64,000 bases of DNA from Hassallia byssoidea VB512170 (GCF_000817785.2 NZ_JTCM02000017.1:1-64000); one strand, 5' to 3'. Shown: positions 43,162 through 53,183, counted from the first letter of the stretch. Numbers and translations: made by a program. The notes: generated by a model not told the origin, from the sequence alone.

Positions 43162-45606
43162 TTATTCACCAATAACTAAGTAAATAGCCCAAATTGCCAT
43201 TGCGCGGAGATAAGTACTAGCGCGAAATGTACCAGATGCGGTGATTGCTTCTGGTGTGCGGAATTGCAGACCATTGTCATAAATTTGTTGCACAACAGCT
43301 TGCGTCAAGCTAAATGCTTCATTTTTCATTTTCATTTGTACCAGAAAAGCCGCCAGTCCAAAGTTTATTCCTGTCCAAACTTCTAGAGGATGAGTAGCTT
43401 GAGGATTTTCTGGTGAACCGTCAAGACGAAGACCGTTAGCAGCACCAAACTTGCCATTATGGAATTTGAGAAAGCAAGTATTATAAATCGTTTGTAAGGC
43501 AGAAAAAGCGCGATCGCCTGAAACAATATCAGGTAAACTTAACAAACGCGCATAAAATTGACCGCATAATTGATCCGCCATCACCACATCAGAACCGCTT
43601 TCACTATCAAGTCGATAATATTGACCATTCCAGAGTTTTTCCTCATAAATGAAGCGCGATTCTTCCAACCAACCCTCATAAATCGATTTTCTCTCTCTTA
43701 ACTCCTCTGCGCTCTCTGAGCCTCTGCGGTTCGTAATCAAAATATCACTAATAGCGATCGCCGCTTCTAAAGCTGCCAACCACAACCCACCACAATAAGC
43801 ACTTACACCTAACAATCGCCAATCATCAAAAGTTTGGTCAGGTGCCCCAGAATTTTCCGGAATACCATCGCCATCTTTATCAAAATCTTTCACATAATCA
43901 AGAGTCTGCACAATCGCATTCCAGCAATCAGCTAAGAATTCTATATCATTAGAACCTGTAAACAAATAGTCACGGTATACCTGCAAAACAAAATCACAGC
44001 CTAAATCCTTCCACAAATTGCAATCTTGATAGCTGGTATAATTTGTTTTCTCCCAAACGTGTTCATTCGGTGCGCCCAAATCGTGAGGTGTTGCCCCTGC
44101 TGCTTTCCGGATAGCTCTCGGACTTTCTGCCTTGATTGTCAAATAGTAGCCAATAATACGTTCAGTTTCATCACTTTGAGGAATAGCCCGTGCAAAGGCA
44201 CGAATTACCGCTTTTTCCAGTTCCGGAAACAGCATCAACAAAGCAAATGAACCATATAACCGCACATCGAGACTTTCATACCAGCGGTAATCTAAGCATT
44301 CTAAAACTGCAAATTGACCGATAGGATCGAGTTCTGACGCTGCACTCCAGAGAGTACCACCGCTAGTCAAGTTGTAAAGCTCATTAAACAAAGCCATTTT
44401 GAACCAAGAGGGCAAATCTTCGCGGTCGAGAATTGGTTGTTGCCAAGTTTGAATTTGCGATCGCCAACTTTGGTATTGTTGAAGAGCAGTGAAGGCGATC
44501 GCCCAAGCATTCTTGCCATCGCGACCAAAAAAATCTGTATATCTGCGGTAATAGTTGATTCCAGATGCAAATTCTGTCACCGGAAAATCCCAGGCAAGAA
44601 CAAAGGGAATTTCTAGAGTTTCCCCAGGTTGCAGAGTAAAACGAACCGCAAGCGCAACTCCTATTTGTTCCCCCGCCGCTGCCGATGTATAATCAAGATA
44701 ATTCGTCAAAGAACCATCTTCCGCGAAGCTTTGCCACACATCCTCACCCGTGCCTACAGGGTTCCAGCGGCTATGATAAAATAATTCAATTTGGGAATGT
44801 TTTTTGGTAGCAATGCACCATTGCCCTTCACCTTCTTTTACAGGTTCTTCGAGCCAATCCTGACCCAATTCAAACCCGATATATTGACTTTCTTCATCTT
44901 CAACTATTGTGTTATAATTATCTTCACTTTCGCCCAAACGCGGTTGATACTCGTAAACCGGACTGCCATCATCGCGCACTCGCACTTCAGGCGATTTGAC
45001 AGCATTAGTAAACCAACCCACCATATTTTGCCAAGTGAGCATAATGCTGAGAGTAATAGGTGCATCAGTTGGATTATGAGCAGTCCAGACAAACATCGCC
45101 ACCGGATAGCTAGTTTGTTGATAATTATTTGCCCATACAGGCGAAAACTGCTCGCAAGTTAACTGTGCTTGAAACACATTTTCATACACAAACCAGCTGC
45201 GCGGATATAAAGCGTGATAATTCCCCGTAGTGACGCGATTCATCGCGTCCCCCTCATCCTCACCCCCTGTTGGATACCACTTCCACGCAGCCAAACTATC
45301 ATCCTCAGGCGATCGCGTACACAAAGCGTATGCTTGAGAAGAACTTCCATCTGACTCAAATACACTAAATTGACAAGCGGGGATAGTTTGAAAAGTATGT
45401 TCCCCCCCGTCAATATGCCAAAGGTTGAAATCTCCCCGCGAAGAACGACCGATACAACCTGCACCAAAACCGCCTAAAGGCATTCCATGCCAGGGACCAT
45501 CATCAATATTACTCGCATAACGAACAGTATAAGGTTTGTCCCACCCCTTACCAATAGGACGGCTCCAAGTGCTGATGGGAATTTCTGGGGAAGATTGATT
45601 TGTCAT
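43162..45606 (-). CDS. GH116-family glycoside hydrolase (glucosylceramidase-like)
   Basis: 814 residues related to non-lysosomal glucosylceramidase (GBA2)/GH116 beta-glucosidases. The N-terminal beta-domain begins at about residue 30 (GPWHGMPLGGFGAGCIGRSSRGDF) and runs to about 380. The C-terminal (alpha/alpha)6 catalytic domain follows, with the hallmark DKDGDGIPENSGAPDQTFDD (about 575–594), whose Asp after QTF aligns with the acid/base residue of the family. No signal peptide, so cytosolic. The natural substrate in cyanobacteria is not known; beta-glucosides or glycolipids are candidates, and heterocyst glycolipids are a tempting but unproven link. Confidence 0.88.
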   Translation of the reverse strand: MTNQSSPEIPISTWSRPIGKGWDKPYTVRYASNIDDGPWHGMPLGGFGAGCIGRSSRGDFNLWHIDGGEHTFQTIPACQFSVFESDGSSSQAYALCTRSPEDDSLAAWKWYPTGGEDEGDAMNRVTTGNYHALYPRSWFVYENVFQAQLTCEQFSPVWANNYQQTSYPVAMFVWTAHNPTDAPITLSIMLTWQNMVGWFTNAVKSPEVRVRDDGSPVYEYQPRLGESEDNYNTIVEDEESQYIGFELGQDWLEEPVKEGEGQWCIATKKHSQIELFYHSRWNPVGTGEDVWQSFAEDGSLTNYLDYTSAAAGEQIGVALAVRFTLQPGETLEIPFVLAWDFPVTEFASGINYYRRYTDFFGRDGKNAWAIAFTALQQYQSWRSQIQTWQQPILDREDLPSWFKMALFNELYNLTSGGTLWSAASELDPIGQFAVLECLDYRWYESLDVRLYGSFALLMLFPELEKAVIRAFARAIPQSDETERIIGYYLTIKAESPRAIRKAAGATPHDLGAPNEHVWEKTNYTSYQDCNLWKDLGCDFVLQVYRDYLFTGSNDIEFLADCWNAIVQTLDYVKDFDKDGDGIPENSGAPDQTFDDWRLLGVSAYCGGLWLAALEAAIAISDILITNRRGSESAEELRERKSIYEGWLEESRFIYEEKLWNGQYYRLDSESGSDVVMADQLCGQFYARLLSLPDIVSGDRAFSALQTIYNTCFLKFHNGKFGAANGLRLDGSPENPQATHPLEVWTGINFGLAAFLVQMKMKNEAFSLTQAVVQQIYDNGLQFRTPEAITASGTFRASTYLRAMAIWAIYLVIGE

Positions 45607-45718
45607 CGCCTGATGTCACAACATGCAGTCACGATTATGAACACTAGCGCATCGGTGTAACTTTTCTCAAGTCATTTATAAAAGATGTATTGCTGATTGT
45701 TAGGAAACTTACACTTTT

Positions 45719-45746
45719 CGTAGTGAGGACTGAAGTCCTCACTACG
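45719..45746. repeat. GTAGTGAGGACT palindromic repeat
   Basis: The 13-bp arms CGTAGTGAGGACT / AGTCCTCACTACG have a 2-nt spacer. Dispersed repeat of the same type as 12424–12478. Confidence 0.75.
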
Positions 45747-45839
45747 CAGGCAAATCGTTAACCCTAACATAAACTAAGCAAGATTAGGCAACAAGAGTGC
45801 GTTACCATCCTAATAATGTAAACCAAATTACAAAAGCTT

Positions 45840-46199
45840 ATGGAGCCATCTCTTTCAACCGAGGTGATTCTGACGCATCCGCGCCAATCCCTTGGGAACG
45901 TACAATTTGATTGGACACCGCAACCTGGAAACTATCTCGATTTGCAAGGTAAAACCTACGCAGTTTTAGAGCGACGCCACAAATATCAGCTTAAGGCAGG
46001 ACGTTACCGTTTACAAAATATAGCTCTTTACGTCCAATCTGCCAAACGACCATCAGAGAAAAGTTTGGTAAACGGACGTTGGGTAGTCGGAGATGCCACC
46101 TGCTGCTATAATGCTAATTCAGAAATTATTCGCTGTGCAGTTAACCCAGAAGGACCCTGCGACTCTTGCCGATTTTATGAAGAGTTAAAAGTTAGCTAG
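45840..46199 (+). CDS. DUF6464-type cyanobacterial protein
   Basis: 119 residues. An N-terminal segment rich in beta structure (FDWTPQPGNYLDLQGKTYAV, LERRHKYQLKAGRYRLQN) and a C-terminal Cys cluster CC-x14–15-C-x7-C-x2-C (DATCCYN … IRCAVN … GPCDSCRFYEE), suggesting a metal or redox site. I associate it with the conserved cyanobacterial family DUF6464; function unknown. It lies between divergent GH116 and convergent fmt. The stop is followed directly by GTTAGTGG-type tandem repeats. Confidence 0.65.
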   Translation: MEPSLSTEVILTHPRQSLGNVQFDWTPQPGNYLDLQGKTYAVLERRHKYQLKAGRYRLQNIALYVQSAKRPSEKSLVNGRWVVGDATCCYNANSEIIRCAVNPEGPCDSCRFYEELKVS

Positions 46200-46440
46200 T
46201 TAGTGGTTGGTGGTTGGTGGTTAGGAGGAGCGGAGTTAGTTGTTAGTAGGAGCGGAGTTAGTTGTTAGGAGGAGCGGAGTTAGTGGTTAGTTGTTAGGAG
46301 TTAGCAATTCCCTTGTCCCCCTTGTCCTGTGCCAGTCGCTACAACGTTCGTGACCTCCGCAACGCGCTGGCTCCCCTTGTCCCCCCACTCCCCCTTGTCC
46401 CCCCACTCCCCCTTGTCCCCCCACTCCCCCACTCCCACTC
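46199..46440. repeat. TTGTTAG / GGAGCGGAG / TTGTCCCCC tandem repeats
   Basis: Several short-repeat families follow one another in the convergent gap between the DUF6464-type gene and fmt: TAGTTGTTAGGAGGAGCGGAGT units, then CCCCACTCCCCCTTGTC units up to the fmt stop. Confidence 0.8.
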
Positions 46441-47445
46441 CTAACTCCCACCGGCAAACGCTTCTCCTACAGCTAAACGGGTACCATTAACAAAATCCCA
46501 TCCTGATTGGGGACGTTTGCCGGCTTGCTGAACTTCTCGTAGCAATAATAAACCATCGCCGGTTTGAGCGATCGCTCCCACTCCCTTGACAATGCTTACC
46601 ACAACTCCAGGATTACTTGATATTGTTGACAAATCCGGCAGCTTATGCTCTATTTCTTGTAATTCTGGTGGTAACTCACTCCAAAAAGCAGAACCAAGGG
46701 GAGCGGTGGCGGTGATTTTTAGCGGTTGGTTGCGAAAGGTAGCGGTGCAGTTGGGGTAAAAGCCTCTAATTTGATTGTGTAATGCAAGAGCGCTTTTTGA
46801 CCAATCCAACGCATAATCCGGTTTTTTGATTAAAGGTGCATAAGTAGCTTGTGAATCGTCTTGAGCAATTGGTTGAATCTCTCCTTGTTCTAGCTGAGAT
46901 AGCGTTTCCACCAGCAAATCAGCACCGATTAGAGATAGCCTAATTGCCAAATCTTGAGCATTATCTAATAATCCAATAGGTGTAGTAGCTTTAAGCAGCA
47001 TCGCTCCGGTATCCATCCCCGCATCCATTAACATTGTCACGATCCCGGTTTCCTTCTCACCGTTATACAAACACCACTGAATCGGAGCCGCACCCCGATA
47101 TTTCGGCAAAATCGAGCCATGTACATTAATACAACCGAATTTGGGCATATCCAAGATTTCTTGAGATAAAATCTGCCCATAGGCAACTACAACAAACACA
47201 TCTGCCTGTAATTGTTTCAATTGAGTTAAGGTTTCAGTGTCTTTTTTTATGCGCTGGGGTTGCCATATTGGTAGGTTAGCAGCAGTGCTGACAGTTTTTA
47301 TCGGTGACGGTGTAAGTTTGTTACCGCGTTCCCGACGTTTATCTGGCTGGGTAACTACTGCCAAAACTTCAAATTCTGGATGATTCAGCAATTTTTCTAG
47401 GGTAGGTACAGCAAATTGGGGAGTACCAAAAAATACGACTTTCAT
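46441..47445 (-). CDS. fmt: Methionyl-tRNA formyltransferase
   Basis: 334 residues. It transfers a formyl group from 10-formyl-THF to initiator Met-tRNA. N-terminal Rossmann-type domain [17 protein letters not shown]; catalytic region [20 protein letters not shown] (about 107–126) with the Asn/His pair; [13 protein letters not shown] (about 140–152) with the catalytic Asp; C-terminal OB-fold domain from about 210. Length and motifs are normal. Confidence 0.95.
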   Translation of the reverse strand: MKVVFFGTPQFAVPTLEKLLNHPEFEVLAVVTQPDKRRERGNKLTPSPIKTVSTAANLPIWQPQRIKKDTETLTQLKQLQADVFVVVAYGQILSQEILDMPKFGCINVHGSILPKYRGAAPIQWCLYNGEKETGIVTMLMDAGMDTGAMLLKATTPIGLLDNAQDLAIRLSLIGADLLVETLSQLEQGEIQPIAQDDSQATYAPLIKKPDYALDWSKSALALHNQIRGFYPNCTATFRNQPLKITATAPLGSAFWSELPPELQEIEHKLPDLSTISSNPGVVVSIVKGVGAIAQTGDGLLLLREVQQAGKRPQSGWDFVNGTRLAVGEAFAGGS

Positions 47446-47451
47446 AAAAAA

Positions 47452-47595
47452 TTAGGGAATAGGGAATGGGGAATAGGGAATGGGGAATAGGGAATAGGGA
47501 ATTGGGAATGGGGAATAGGAAATGGGGAATGAGGCATTGAAAACGTGGTAATTATTTTTATTCCCATTACCCATTACCCATTACCCATTCCCTAA
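47452..47595. repeat. GGGAATA / CCCATTA tandem repeats
   Basis: GGGAATAGGGAATGG units then ATTACCC units lie upstream of fmt, between it and the IS element. Confidence 0.8.
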
Positions 47596-47627
47596 AATTT
47601 TGCTTTTTTACCAAGACTTTTACGGGA

Positions 47628-47666
47628 GTCTTTCATCCCTCCTTTAAAAAGAGAGGGATGAAAGAC
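47628..47666. repeat. 14-bp inverted repeat at the left side of the IS
   Basis: GTCTTTCATCCCTC / GAGGGATGAAAGAC with an 11-nt loop. It may be the left-end subterminal hairpin of the IS200/IS605-type element, but the exact left boundary is not visible. Confidence 0.5.
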
Positions 47667-47670
47667 GACA

Positions 47671-47700
47671 CGGCAAGTTTAAACTTGCCGTTTTTATTTT
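47671..47700 (+). terminator. Terminator-like palindrome before tnpB
   Basis: CGGCAAGTTT joined to its reverse complement (47671–47690), followed by TTTTTATTTT. It may shield tnpB from upstream transcription. Confidence 0.6.
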
Positions 47701-47734
47701 ACACACTTGTGTAAGATAGCGTTATCATACTTTT

Positions 47735-48877
47735 ATGGCAGAACTAACATTAACACTAAAGCTACCTTTTTATCGACTTAACCAAAATAAAGTACTTGAA
47801 TTTGAACGGCTAACAAGCGTCAACACTCAAGTGGCTAACGAGTTGTTGCGTCTTGATAAAAAAGAGCGCTATAAGTTAACTAGTTCTGCCTTTGTGCATG
47901 TAGAGATTGGTTCTGCTTGGATTAATCAAACTATTCGGAATACAAATGCCAAAACAAAAGTTAAGCGTTTTAAACGAATGTGGTTAGAAACAAATAATCA
48001 AAACTTTGAGATATCCAAGCAGGGTGATTTGTACACAATTGCGTTCAATTTACTGCGTGGCAGGAAAGGACGTTTGCCTTTATCTATCCACAGTGCGTCG
48101 CATTCTCAAGTCCTGGACAAAATCATTGCACGGACAGCCAAATTAGGCTCTCTCAAGCTTTGTAAGTCGAAAAAAGGGATTTGGTATGCACTTGTTTCTG
48201 TATCGATGGAAGTTCCCGATGCAATATCAGTTGAACACTGGATTGGAGTAGATAGAGGACAAAATAATATTGCTGTCGCTGCGCTGACACGCGGGTTTGG
48301 CAAGTTCTGGAAAGGTGGACGAGTAAAAGGATTGAGACGACAGTTTCAACGTACTCGCGCCCAACTCCAAAGCGCCAAACAACTCAAAGAAGTGAAGCGA
48401 CTAGAGCAACGTGAAAGACGCATTATGACCCATATCAATCACGTCATTTCCAAACAACTTGTGCAGTTTGCTATTGATTTTGGAATGGGGTTGCGGTTCG
48501 AGGATTTGTCTGGTTGTCGTCAAACGATGAGACAAAACAAGAAGACAAAATCTGATGCTGCCAAATCCCTAGATAGTTGGGCATTTTATCAGCTAGAATT
48601 ATTCACTCGCTATAAAGCGATTCGTTCTGGTATACCCGTTCAATTAGTTCCCGCTGCATACACTAGCAAGTCAGACCACCGCAATGGCGTGATTGGTAAG
48701 CGTAATGGAGATTGGTTTAAAGGATTTGATGGGTATCGTTGTAATGCTGATTGGAATGCCTCTCAAAACATTGGTCAATGGCTCGGTTTTTCATGCCCTC
48801 TAAATCTTCAGACCGCAGTAACTGCAATGGTTGCTACCGATGTAGAGGGTGGGGTCAATGACAGTCCCCTTAACTAG
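47735..48877 (+). CDS. tnpB: TnpB nuclease with degraded zinc finger
   Basis: 380 residues. RuvC-type catalytic residues are in place: Asp in GVDRGQNN (about 171), Glu in LRFEDLSG (about 256) and Asp in CNADWNASQN (about 339). The zinc-finger segment between the last two, normally CxxC…CxxC, reads YTSKSDHRNGVIGKRNGDWF then KGFDGYRCNAD; only one Cys remains, so zinc binding looks lost. It might be a decaying gene or one with a different use. TnpB proteins are RNA-guided nucleases that use the element's right end as guide scaffold. Confidence 0.88.
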   Translation: MAELTLTLKLPFYRLNQNKVLEFERLTSVNTQVANELLRLDKKERYKLTSSAFVHVEIGSAWINQTIRNTNAKTKVKRFKRMWLETNNQNFEISKQGDLYTIAFNLLRGRKGRLPLSIHSASHSQVLDKIIARTAKLGSLKLCKSKKGIWYALVSVSMEVPDAISVEHWIGVDRGQNNIAVAALTRGFGKFWKGGRVKGLRRQFQRTRAQLQSAKQLKEVKRLEQRERRIMTHINHVISKQLVQFAIDFGMGLRFEDLSGCRQTMRQNKKTKSDAAKSLDSWAFYQLELFTRYKAIRSGIPVQLVPAAYTSKSDHRNGVIGKRNGDWFKGFDGYRCNADWNASQNIGQWLGFSCPLNLQTAVTAMVATDVEGGVNDSPLN

Positions 48878-49763
48878 TAAAACGCCCATGCGAGTGGATT
48901 TATCCCTCGCATGGGCAACGACTAGAATCCCTGTAGCTTTAGCTTGTGGGAGTGTCAAAATCACACTAACTAAAAAATTGCTCATTTAGCTGTAAAATAA
49001 TCTGGTGCTTGTAAAAGACAGCATCGCTAACCAGGGTTATAATAAATCATCTGGCAGATAAGCCAGTATGAAACGCATCTGCTTTTGGCGAATTAAATTG
49101 CCTTGCGATGTCTAAGAACATTTTGTTCTGAGTTTACTACTCAATATCGTTCCTAATAGTTCCCAAAGACTTCGGCTTTCGTTGTAGTTAATATCAATTA
49201 AGTAGTAGTTTGCTTTTGCAATGCTTGCAAAAGTAATTGCGATTTATGTCTTTTGGTAGATGCCAGTAGTACTTTTAGAGTATTATTGGTTGTGCGTTTA
49301 CCAAATTTTTGATAATGGTCATACTTTTACAGTTATCGGGGTCTGCTGTGTGGCACAAAATAAAAATAGGCTGCCTATAATAGGTTAGCTTTTACTAATG
49401 CCACAATAAACAAACACGTCGTATGAGCGCAGGTTGCCAGTAAAAGTAGTTAGTACAATTGATGCGTTCAACAGCCAATTGGGGGTACCTGTATTTTGGT
49501 GTAGTTGAATTTTAGCGCGGGGGATTTCTGTATCTCAGTAGTTCCTCTGTGCTTTGTGTCAGTACACTGCTAGCATTTATCGTAAAAGCTTAGTACTTTT
49601 TCAAGGTATAGGGCATTTCGTGGTTTATGTAAAACTGTGCAAAATTTGAATAAAATATCTGGTTCAACCAATTAGTTTGTTGTTATACATATAATGTAGT
49701 TTGCCCCGTCACTGTCTCAGCAGGTGCTCCTCACACAGCAACCGCCCTCTAGAGAGTTAAAAC
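48878..49763. other. Spacer after the IS element
   Basis: Holds the IS right end (to about 48960). The remaining 800 bp has no supported ORF, terminator or repeat that I can see; the promoter of the next gene is presumably in the last 150 bp. Confidence 0.5.
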
Positions 49764-51032
49764 ATGCTTAAAACCCTTTTGCTGTCAGAATGGTTCCGCG
49801 TGAAACCATTCACCAAGTATGTTGTCGTTGTGCTTTTAATCGCACCTTTAGTGGCTGCATCGGGTCACTCTAGTTCAGCGAAACAATCACAGGTAGCTAA
49901 AATCACTCCTGTGTCAGAAAACTCTGACTCAGAACCAGTGGAAATAGCTGCTGTTGACCCGCAATTATCACCTTTATCAGATAAAGTGCAGCCTTTGACA
50001 GCAGAAGATAATTCTCTGTCAAGTCAAGAAGTTACTATTGACCCTTTGGCAGCTGTTGAACTCGCACCATTAATCGAGGAAGAGGCATCTACTCCCGACC
50101 CCTTGGCAGCGGTTGAACTCGCACCACCCACGAGTGTATCTGGCAGTCAAAGTAATTTAGTGGAAAGATTGAAAGCTGCTAAACTCAAGTCTTTGACAAG
50201 CGAAGATACTGTTATCGCAATAGATAAACCTGCTGATGAATCATTAGACGCAGCGACAATCTCGCCGGCAACAGGGCGATCGCAACCAAATACAACAAAC
50301 ATAAATGTCGATCCCCAGCCTGATGAGTCTCAAACAGCACAGACAGATCCGATAGGAAGTCCTTATCCTATTCCTTGGGAATGGATACAGTCTACTCAAG
50401 AGGCTATGAGTTCCAAGGGTGGTGGAGTGCGCTATTTCCGCAGTAGACCTGTAGTTTCTCCGGATGGTAGGTATGCTGTTTATAGCCGCGTACAACTAGA
50501 AGTAAAGTCCCAAATGCACAATAGCCGGGTTAGCAGTGTTCTGTTTATTGAAGATAGGCAAACCAAGAATTTACGGGTAGTGTCTTCAACTTCTTATAAT
50601 AGAGATGCGCTATTGAATGTTAAGCTATCATCACCCGATCCTAACGGTGAAGGAACTATTGGCGTTTTAGTTCCTGTCAGCTGGTCTGAAAAAGGCGATC
50701 GCTTTTTAGCACGTAGATTTGAAGCCGTATTTAATACATCCGATGCTTCCGATAGCGCGGTGATTTGGGATCGCCAAAAGAATAACACTAATACTGTTGC
50801 CCCTAGCGATGGTAACGAACAACACGATAAAATTTCCGTGTTGTTAGGTTGGAGCAAAAATCAACCTGATAATGTCATGTTCCGTACCGGTGAATTAGGA
50901 GATGAAAACTGGCCCTTAGTAACAGTTTCTAGTGATGGTAAAACTGGCGCCGCAACTGAGGTAGATCAGCCTACTACTTATGGTGAACAAGTCACACAAG
51001 TTTGGGCAGGTCCACAAGTCGCTTATCGATAG
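49764..51032 (+). CDS. Exported or anchored protein with DPLAAVELAP repeats
   Basis: 422 residues. N-terminal transmembrane/signal segment (about 18–35, YVVVVLLIAPLVAAS), then a low-complexity acidic linker with two DPLAAVELAP copies (about 93–125) and Ser/Thr/Gln-rich sequence to about 205. The C-terminal domain (about 210–422) is soluble, beta-rich: RYFRSRPVVSPDGRYAVYSR, VLFIEDRQTKNLRVVSSTSY, VSWSEKGDRFLARRFEAVF. The VSPDGRYAVYSR phrase resembles a beta-propeller blade. No known family assigned. A terminator follows. Confidence 0.7.
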   Translation: MLKTLLLSEWFRVKPFTKYVVVVLLIAPLVAASGHSSSAKQSQVAKITPVSENSDSEPVEIAAVDPQLSPLSDKVQPLTAEDNSLSSQEVTIDPLAAVELAPLIEEEASTPDPLAAVELAPPTSVSGSQSNLVERLKAAKLKSLTSEDTVIAIDKPADESLDAATISPATGRSQPNTTNINVDPQPDESQTAQTDPIGSPYPIPWEWIQSTQEAMSSKGGGVRYFRSRPVVSPDGRYAVYSRVQLEVKSQMHNSRVSSVLFIEDRQTKNLRVVSSTSYNRDALLNVKLSSPDPNGEGTIGVLVPVSWSEKGDRFLARRFEAVFNTSDASDSAVIWDRQKNNTNTVAPSDGNEQHDKISVLLGWSKNQPDNVMFRTGELGDENWPLVTVSSDGKTGAATEVDQPTTYGEQVTQVWAGPQVAYR

Positions 51033-51056
51033 TTTATACAAAATCTTCTTATTATT

Positions 51057-51093
51057 CTCCCGTTGTAGCGATCGGCTATGGCGGGAGTTTTTT
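51057..51093 (+). terminator. Terminator after the DPLAAVELAP-repeat gene
   Basis: CTCCCG … CGGGAG with an inner TAGC/GCTA pairing, then TTTTTT. Confidence 0.7.
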
Positions 51094-51181
51094 GTTTGTT
51101 GGTTATTGGTTGTTGGTTGTTGGTTGTTAGTTGTTAGTTGTTGGTTGTTAGTTGTTGGTTGTTGGTTGTTAGTTGTTATTT
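51094..51181. repeat. TTGGTTG / TTAGTTG tandem repeats
   Basis: Heptamers of GTTGGTT/GTTAGTT fill the gap up to the transglutaminase-like gene. Confidence 0.85.
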
Positions 51182-51195
51182 GAAAAAGAAGCAAA

Positions 51196-51807
51196 ATGGA
51201 AGAATATCTCAAAGTAAGTGAAGTGATTGATTGGCAACATCCGACAATTATAGAACTGGCGAAAAAAATTGCATTAAGATATGAAACATTAGAGGCGATC
51301 GCCAAAGCTTGTTTTGAATGGGTAAGGGATGAAATTTATCATAGCTACGACTATCAAATGAATCCTCTCACCTGTCGAGCTTCAGATGTACTCAAATACA
51401 AAACAGGTTATTGCTTTGCTAAGAGTCATTTGCTAGCAGCACTACTAAGAGCTAATAACATTCCCGCAGGATTTTGCTATCAAAGATTGAGCATTAACGA
51501 TAATGGTGAACCTTATAGCTTACATGGTTTCAATGCACTTTACTTACCCAAAATAGGTTGGTATCGTGTTGATGCAAGAGGTAATCGTAATAATGTTGAT
51601 GCTCAATTTGTCCCCCCAAAAGAACAATTAGCTTATAAAATTCAATTTCCACAAGAAGCAGACTTTGAGAACATTTTCTCTGAACCACTTTCAATAGTTG
51701 TGGAGGCTTTACAAGCTTATAGTCAATGGAATGATATACTTCTTAATCTTCCAGATGTTTCTTTGGAATTGTTAGAAAAGTATAATCTGGTTTTGAGAGC
51801 AGAATAG
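51196..51807 (+). CDS. Transglutaminase-like (papain-fold) protein
   Basis: 203 residues. Transglutaminase-core triad visible: Cys in YKTGYCFAKSHLLAALLRA (about residue 75), His in SLHGFNALY (about 112) and Asp in GWYRVDARGN (about 125). It lacks a signal peptide. Such bacterial proteins are mostly proteases or peptidases with unknown substrates. Weak Shine–Dalgarno GAAGCAAA. Confidence 0.85.
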   Translation: MEEYLKVSEVIDWQHPTIIELAKKIALRYETLEAIAKACFEWVRDEIYHSYDYQMNPLTCRASDVLKYKTGYCFAKSHLLAALLRANNIPAGFCYQRLSINDNGEPYSLHGFNALYLPKIGWYRVDARGNRNNVDAQFVPPKEQLAYKIQFPQEADFENIFSEPLSIVVEALQAYSQWNDILLNLPDVSLELLEKYNLVLRAE

Positions 51808-51843
51808 TCAAATCTAATATCAAATACGGCAAATCAAACATAT

Positions 51844-51873
51844 TGTAGAGACGTTCGGTGTGGAACGTCTCTA
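51844..51873. repeat. GTAGAGACGTTC hairpin repeat
   Basis: GTAGAGACGTTC-GGTGTG-GAACGTCTCTAC; a member of the same dispersed family as the two hairpins near 14175–14240 and the one at 59704. It could also end the transglutaminase transcript. Confidence 0.75.
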
Positions 51874-51937
51874 CGACGGTTTCGATGTTTTTAGTCAGAT
51901 TAATCATGAATAATTCGACAAAGCATAAAGAGTAAAA

Positions 51938-52237
51938 TTACTGAGATTTATCGTTGTTTTCTAAGTTCGGTACAGTTTCTTTAATTCGGCGGATGGGTAA
52001 ATTAGCAATTAAGGCTGTCGTTCGTTCGTTGCTTTCTAAAGAAAACTCCAAACCGTCCATTTCAACTTCTACGTAGCGACAAACTATCTGTAAGATTTCT
52101 TGCCGCATTTTTTCCAAGGTTTGAGGATCTAAATCAGCGCGATCGTGAGCAATCACCAGTTGCAAGCGACGTTTAACTTGTGTGCGACTGGTGTCAGGAG
52201 TGCGAGAAAAAAGTCTTTCGAGAAATTCAAGAATCAT
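51938..52237 (-). CDS. minE: Cell division topological factor MinE
   Basis: 99 residues. N-terminal membrane/MinD-binding part ([32 protein letters not shown]) and C-terminal dimerisation domain ([19 protein letters not shown]). It drives MinD oscillation to place the division site. It lies 27 bp after minD. Confidence 0.95.
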   Translation of the reverse strand: MILEFLERLFSRTPDTSRTQVKRRLQLVIAHDRADLDPQTLEKMRQEILQIVCRYVEVEMDGLEFSLESNERTTALIANLPIRRIKETVPNLENNDKSQ

Positions 52238-52264
52238 TGCGGCTAGGTGTGCGAAGACTGGAAA

Positions 52265-53071
52265 TTAAACAATCTTTGTCCAAAGCAATCTTCTCAAACG
52301 AGTGAAGATATTATCTGGGGGTGAGTCAAGCTCAAGAAATTCGACTGTTTCCCCTTCCAATCTCCGAGCAATGTTTTCAAAGGCTGTGGCAGCTAAAGAG
52401 GGAGTTTCGCTTAATACCAAAGGTTCGCCGCGATTGGTTGAAACAATAACGCGCTCGTCGTCGGGTATTACGCCAATCAAGGGAATTGCCAGAAGTTCCT
52501 GAACATCTTGAGTTGACATCATATCATTTGCCCGAACCATTGCGGGTCTGATGCGGTTAATTATTAAATGAATCCGCTTGATGCCTTGTGCTTCTAGTAA
52601 CCCGACTACGCGATCGGCATCGCGGACGGAAGCAATTTCCGGGGTGGTGACAATTAAAGCTTCCTTGGCTGGGGCGATCGCATTTTTAAACCCCATTTCA
52701 ATTCCCGCTGGACTATCAATTAATACATATTGATACTTCTGCGCCAGTGCATTCACTAATAACTTCATCTGGTCGGGAGTGACGGCATCTTTACTGCGGT
52801 TTTGAGCTGCGGGCAAAAGCACCAGATTTGGCTGCCGCTTATCTTTAACTAAAGCTTGTTCTAAACGACACTCTCTTGCTAGGACTTCCACCGCCGTATA
52901 AACTATGCGATTTTCTAGACCTAGCAACAAATCTAAATTTCTCAAACCAAAATCCGCATCAACCAAGGCTACTTGACGCCCCATTTTGGCTAAAGTCATA
53001 CCCAAATTTGCGGAAACTGTGGTTTTACCCACGCCTCCTTTACCGGAGGTTGTAACAATAATGCGAGTCAT
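52265..53071 (-). CDS. minD: Septum site-determining ATPase MinD
   Basis: 268 residues. Deviant Walker A GKGGVGKTT (10–18), switch I region DADFGLRN, Walker B-type VLIDSPAGIE, and a C-terminal amphipathic helix (FTRLRRLLWTKI) for membrane binding. Full family length. Confidence 0.96.
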   Translation of the reverse strand: MTRIIVTTSGKGGVGKTTVSANLGMTLAKMGRQVALVDADFGLRNLDLLLGLENRIVYTAVEVLARECRLEQALVKDKRQPNLVLLPAAQNRSKDAVTPDQMKLLVNALAQKYQYVLIDSPAGIEMGFKNAIAPAKEALIVTTPEIASVRDADRVVGLLEAQGIKRIHLIINRIRPAMVRANDMMSTQDVQELLAIPLIGVIPDDERVIVSTNRGEPLVLSETPSLAATAFENIARRLEGETVEFLELDSPPDNIFTRLRRLLWTKIV

Positions 53072-53085
53072 GATCGAACAAGAGG

Positions 53086-53183
53086 GGGAAAGGGGAAAGG
53101 AAGAGGGGGAAGGGGGAAGGGGGAAGGGAAGAGGGGGAAGGGGGAAAGGGGAAGGGGGAAAGGGGAAAGGGGGAAAGGTTTTA
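53086..53183. repeat. GGGGGAAGG purine tract in the min operon
   Basis: Irregular GGGGAAAGG/GAGGGGGAAG units between the inserted S23 gene and minD. Confidence 0.8.

Larger units (their letters stand above)
47628..48960 (+). mobile_element. Solo-tnpB element of IS200/IS605 type
   Basis: A tnpB gene with no tnpA in the window. On the right are two hairpins: 48884–48916 (GCCCATGCGAG/CTCGCATGGGC) and the characteristic right end ATCCCTGTAGCTTTAGCTTG then TGGGAGTGTCAA (48928–48957). The right end would belong to the omega RNA. The left boundary is a guess based on the hairpin at 47628. Confidence 0.65.

Noticed and set aside
44791-45162. 123-codon plus-strand ORF inside the GH116 gene
   Set aside because: Antisense to a conserved domain, with shadow composition.
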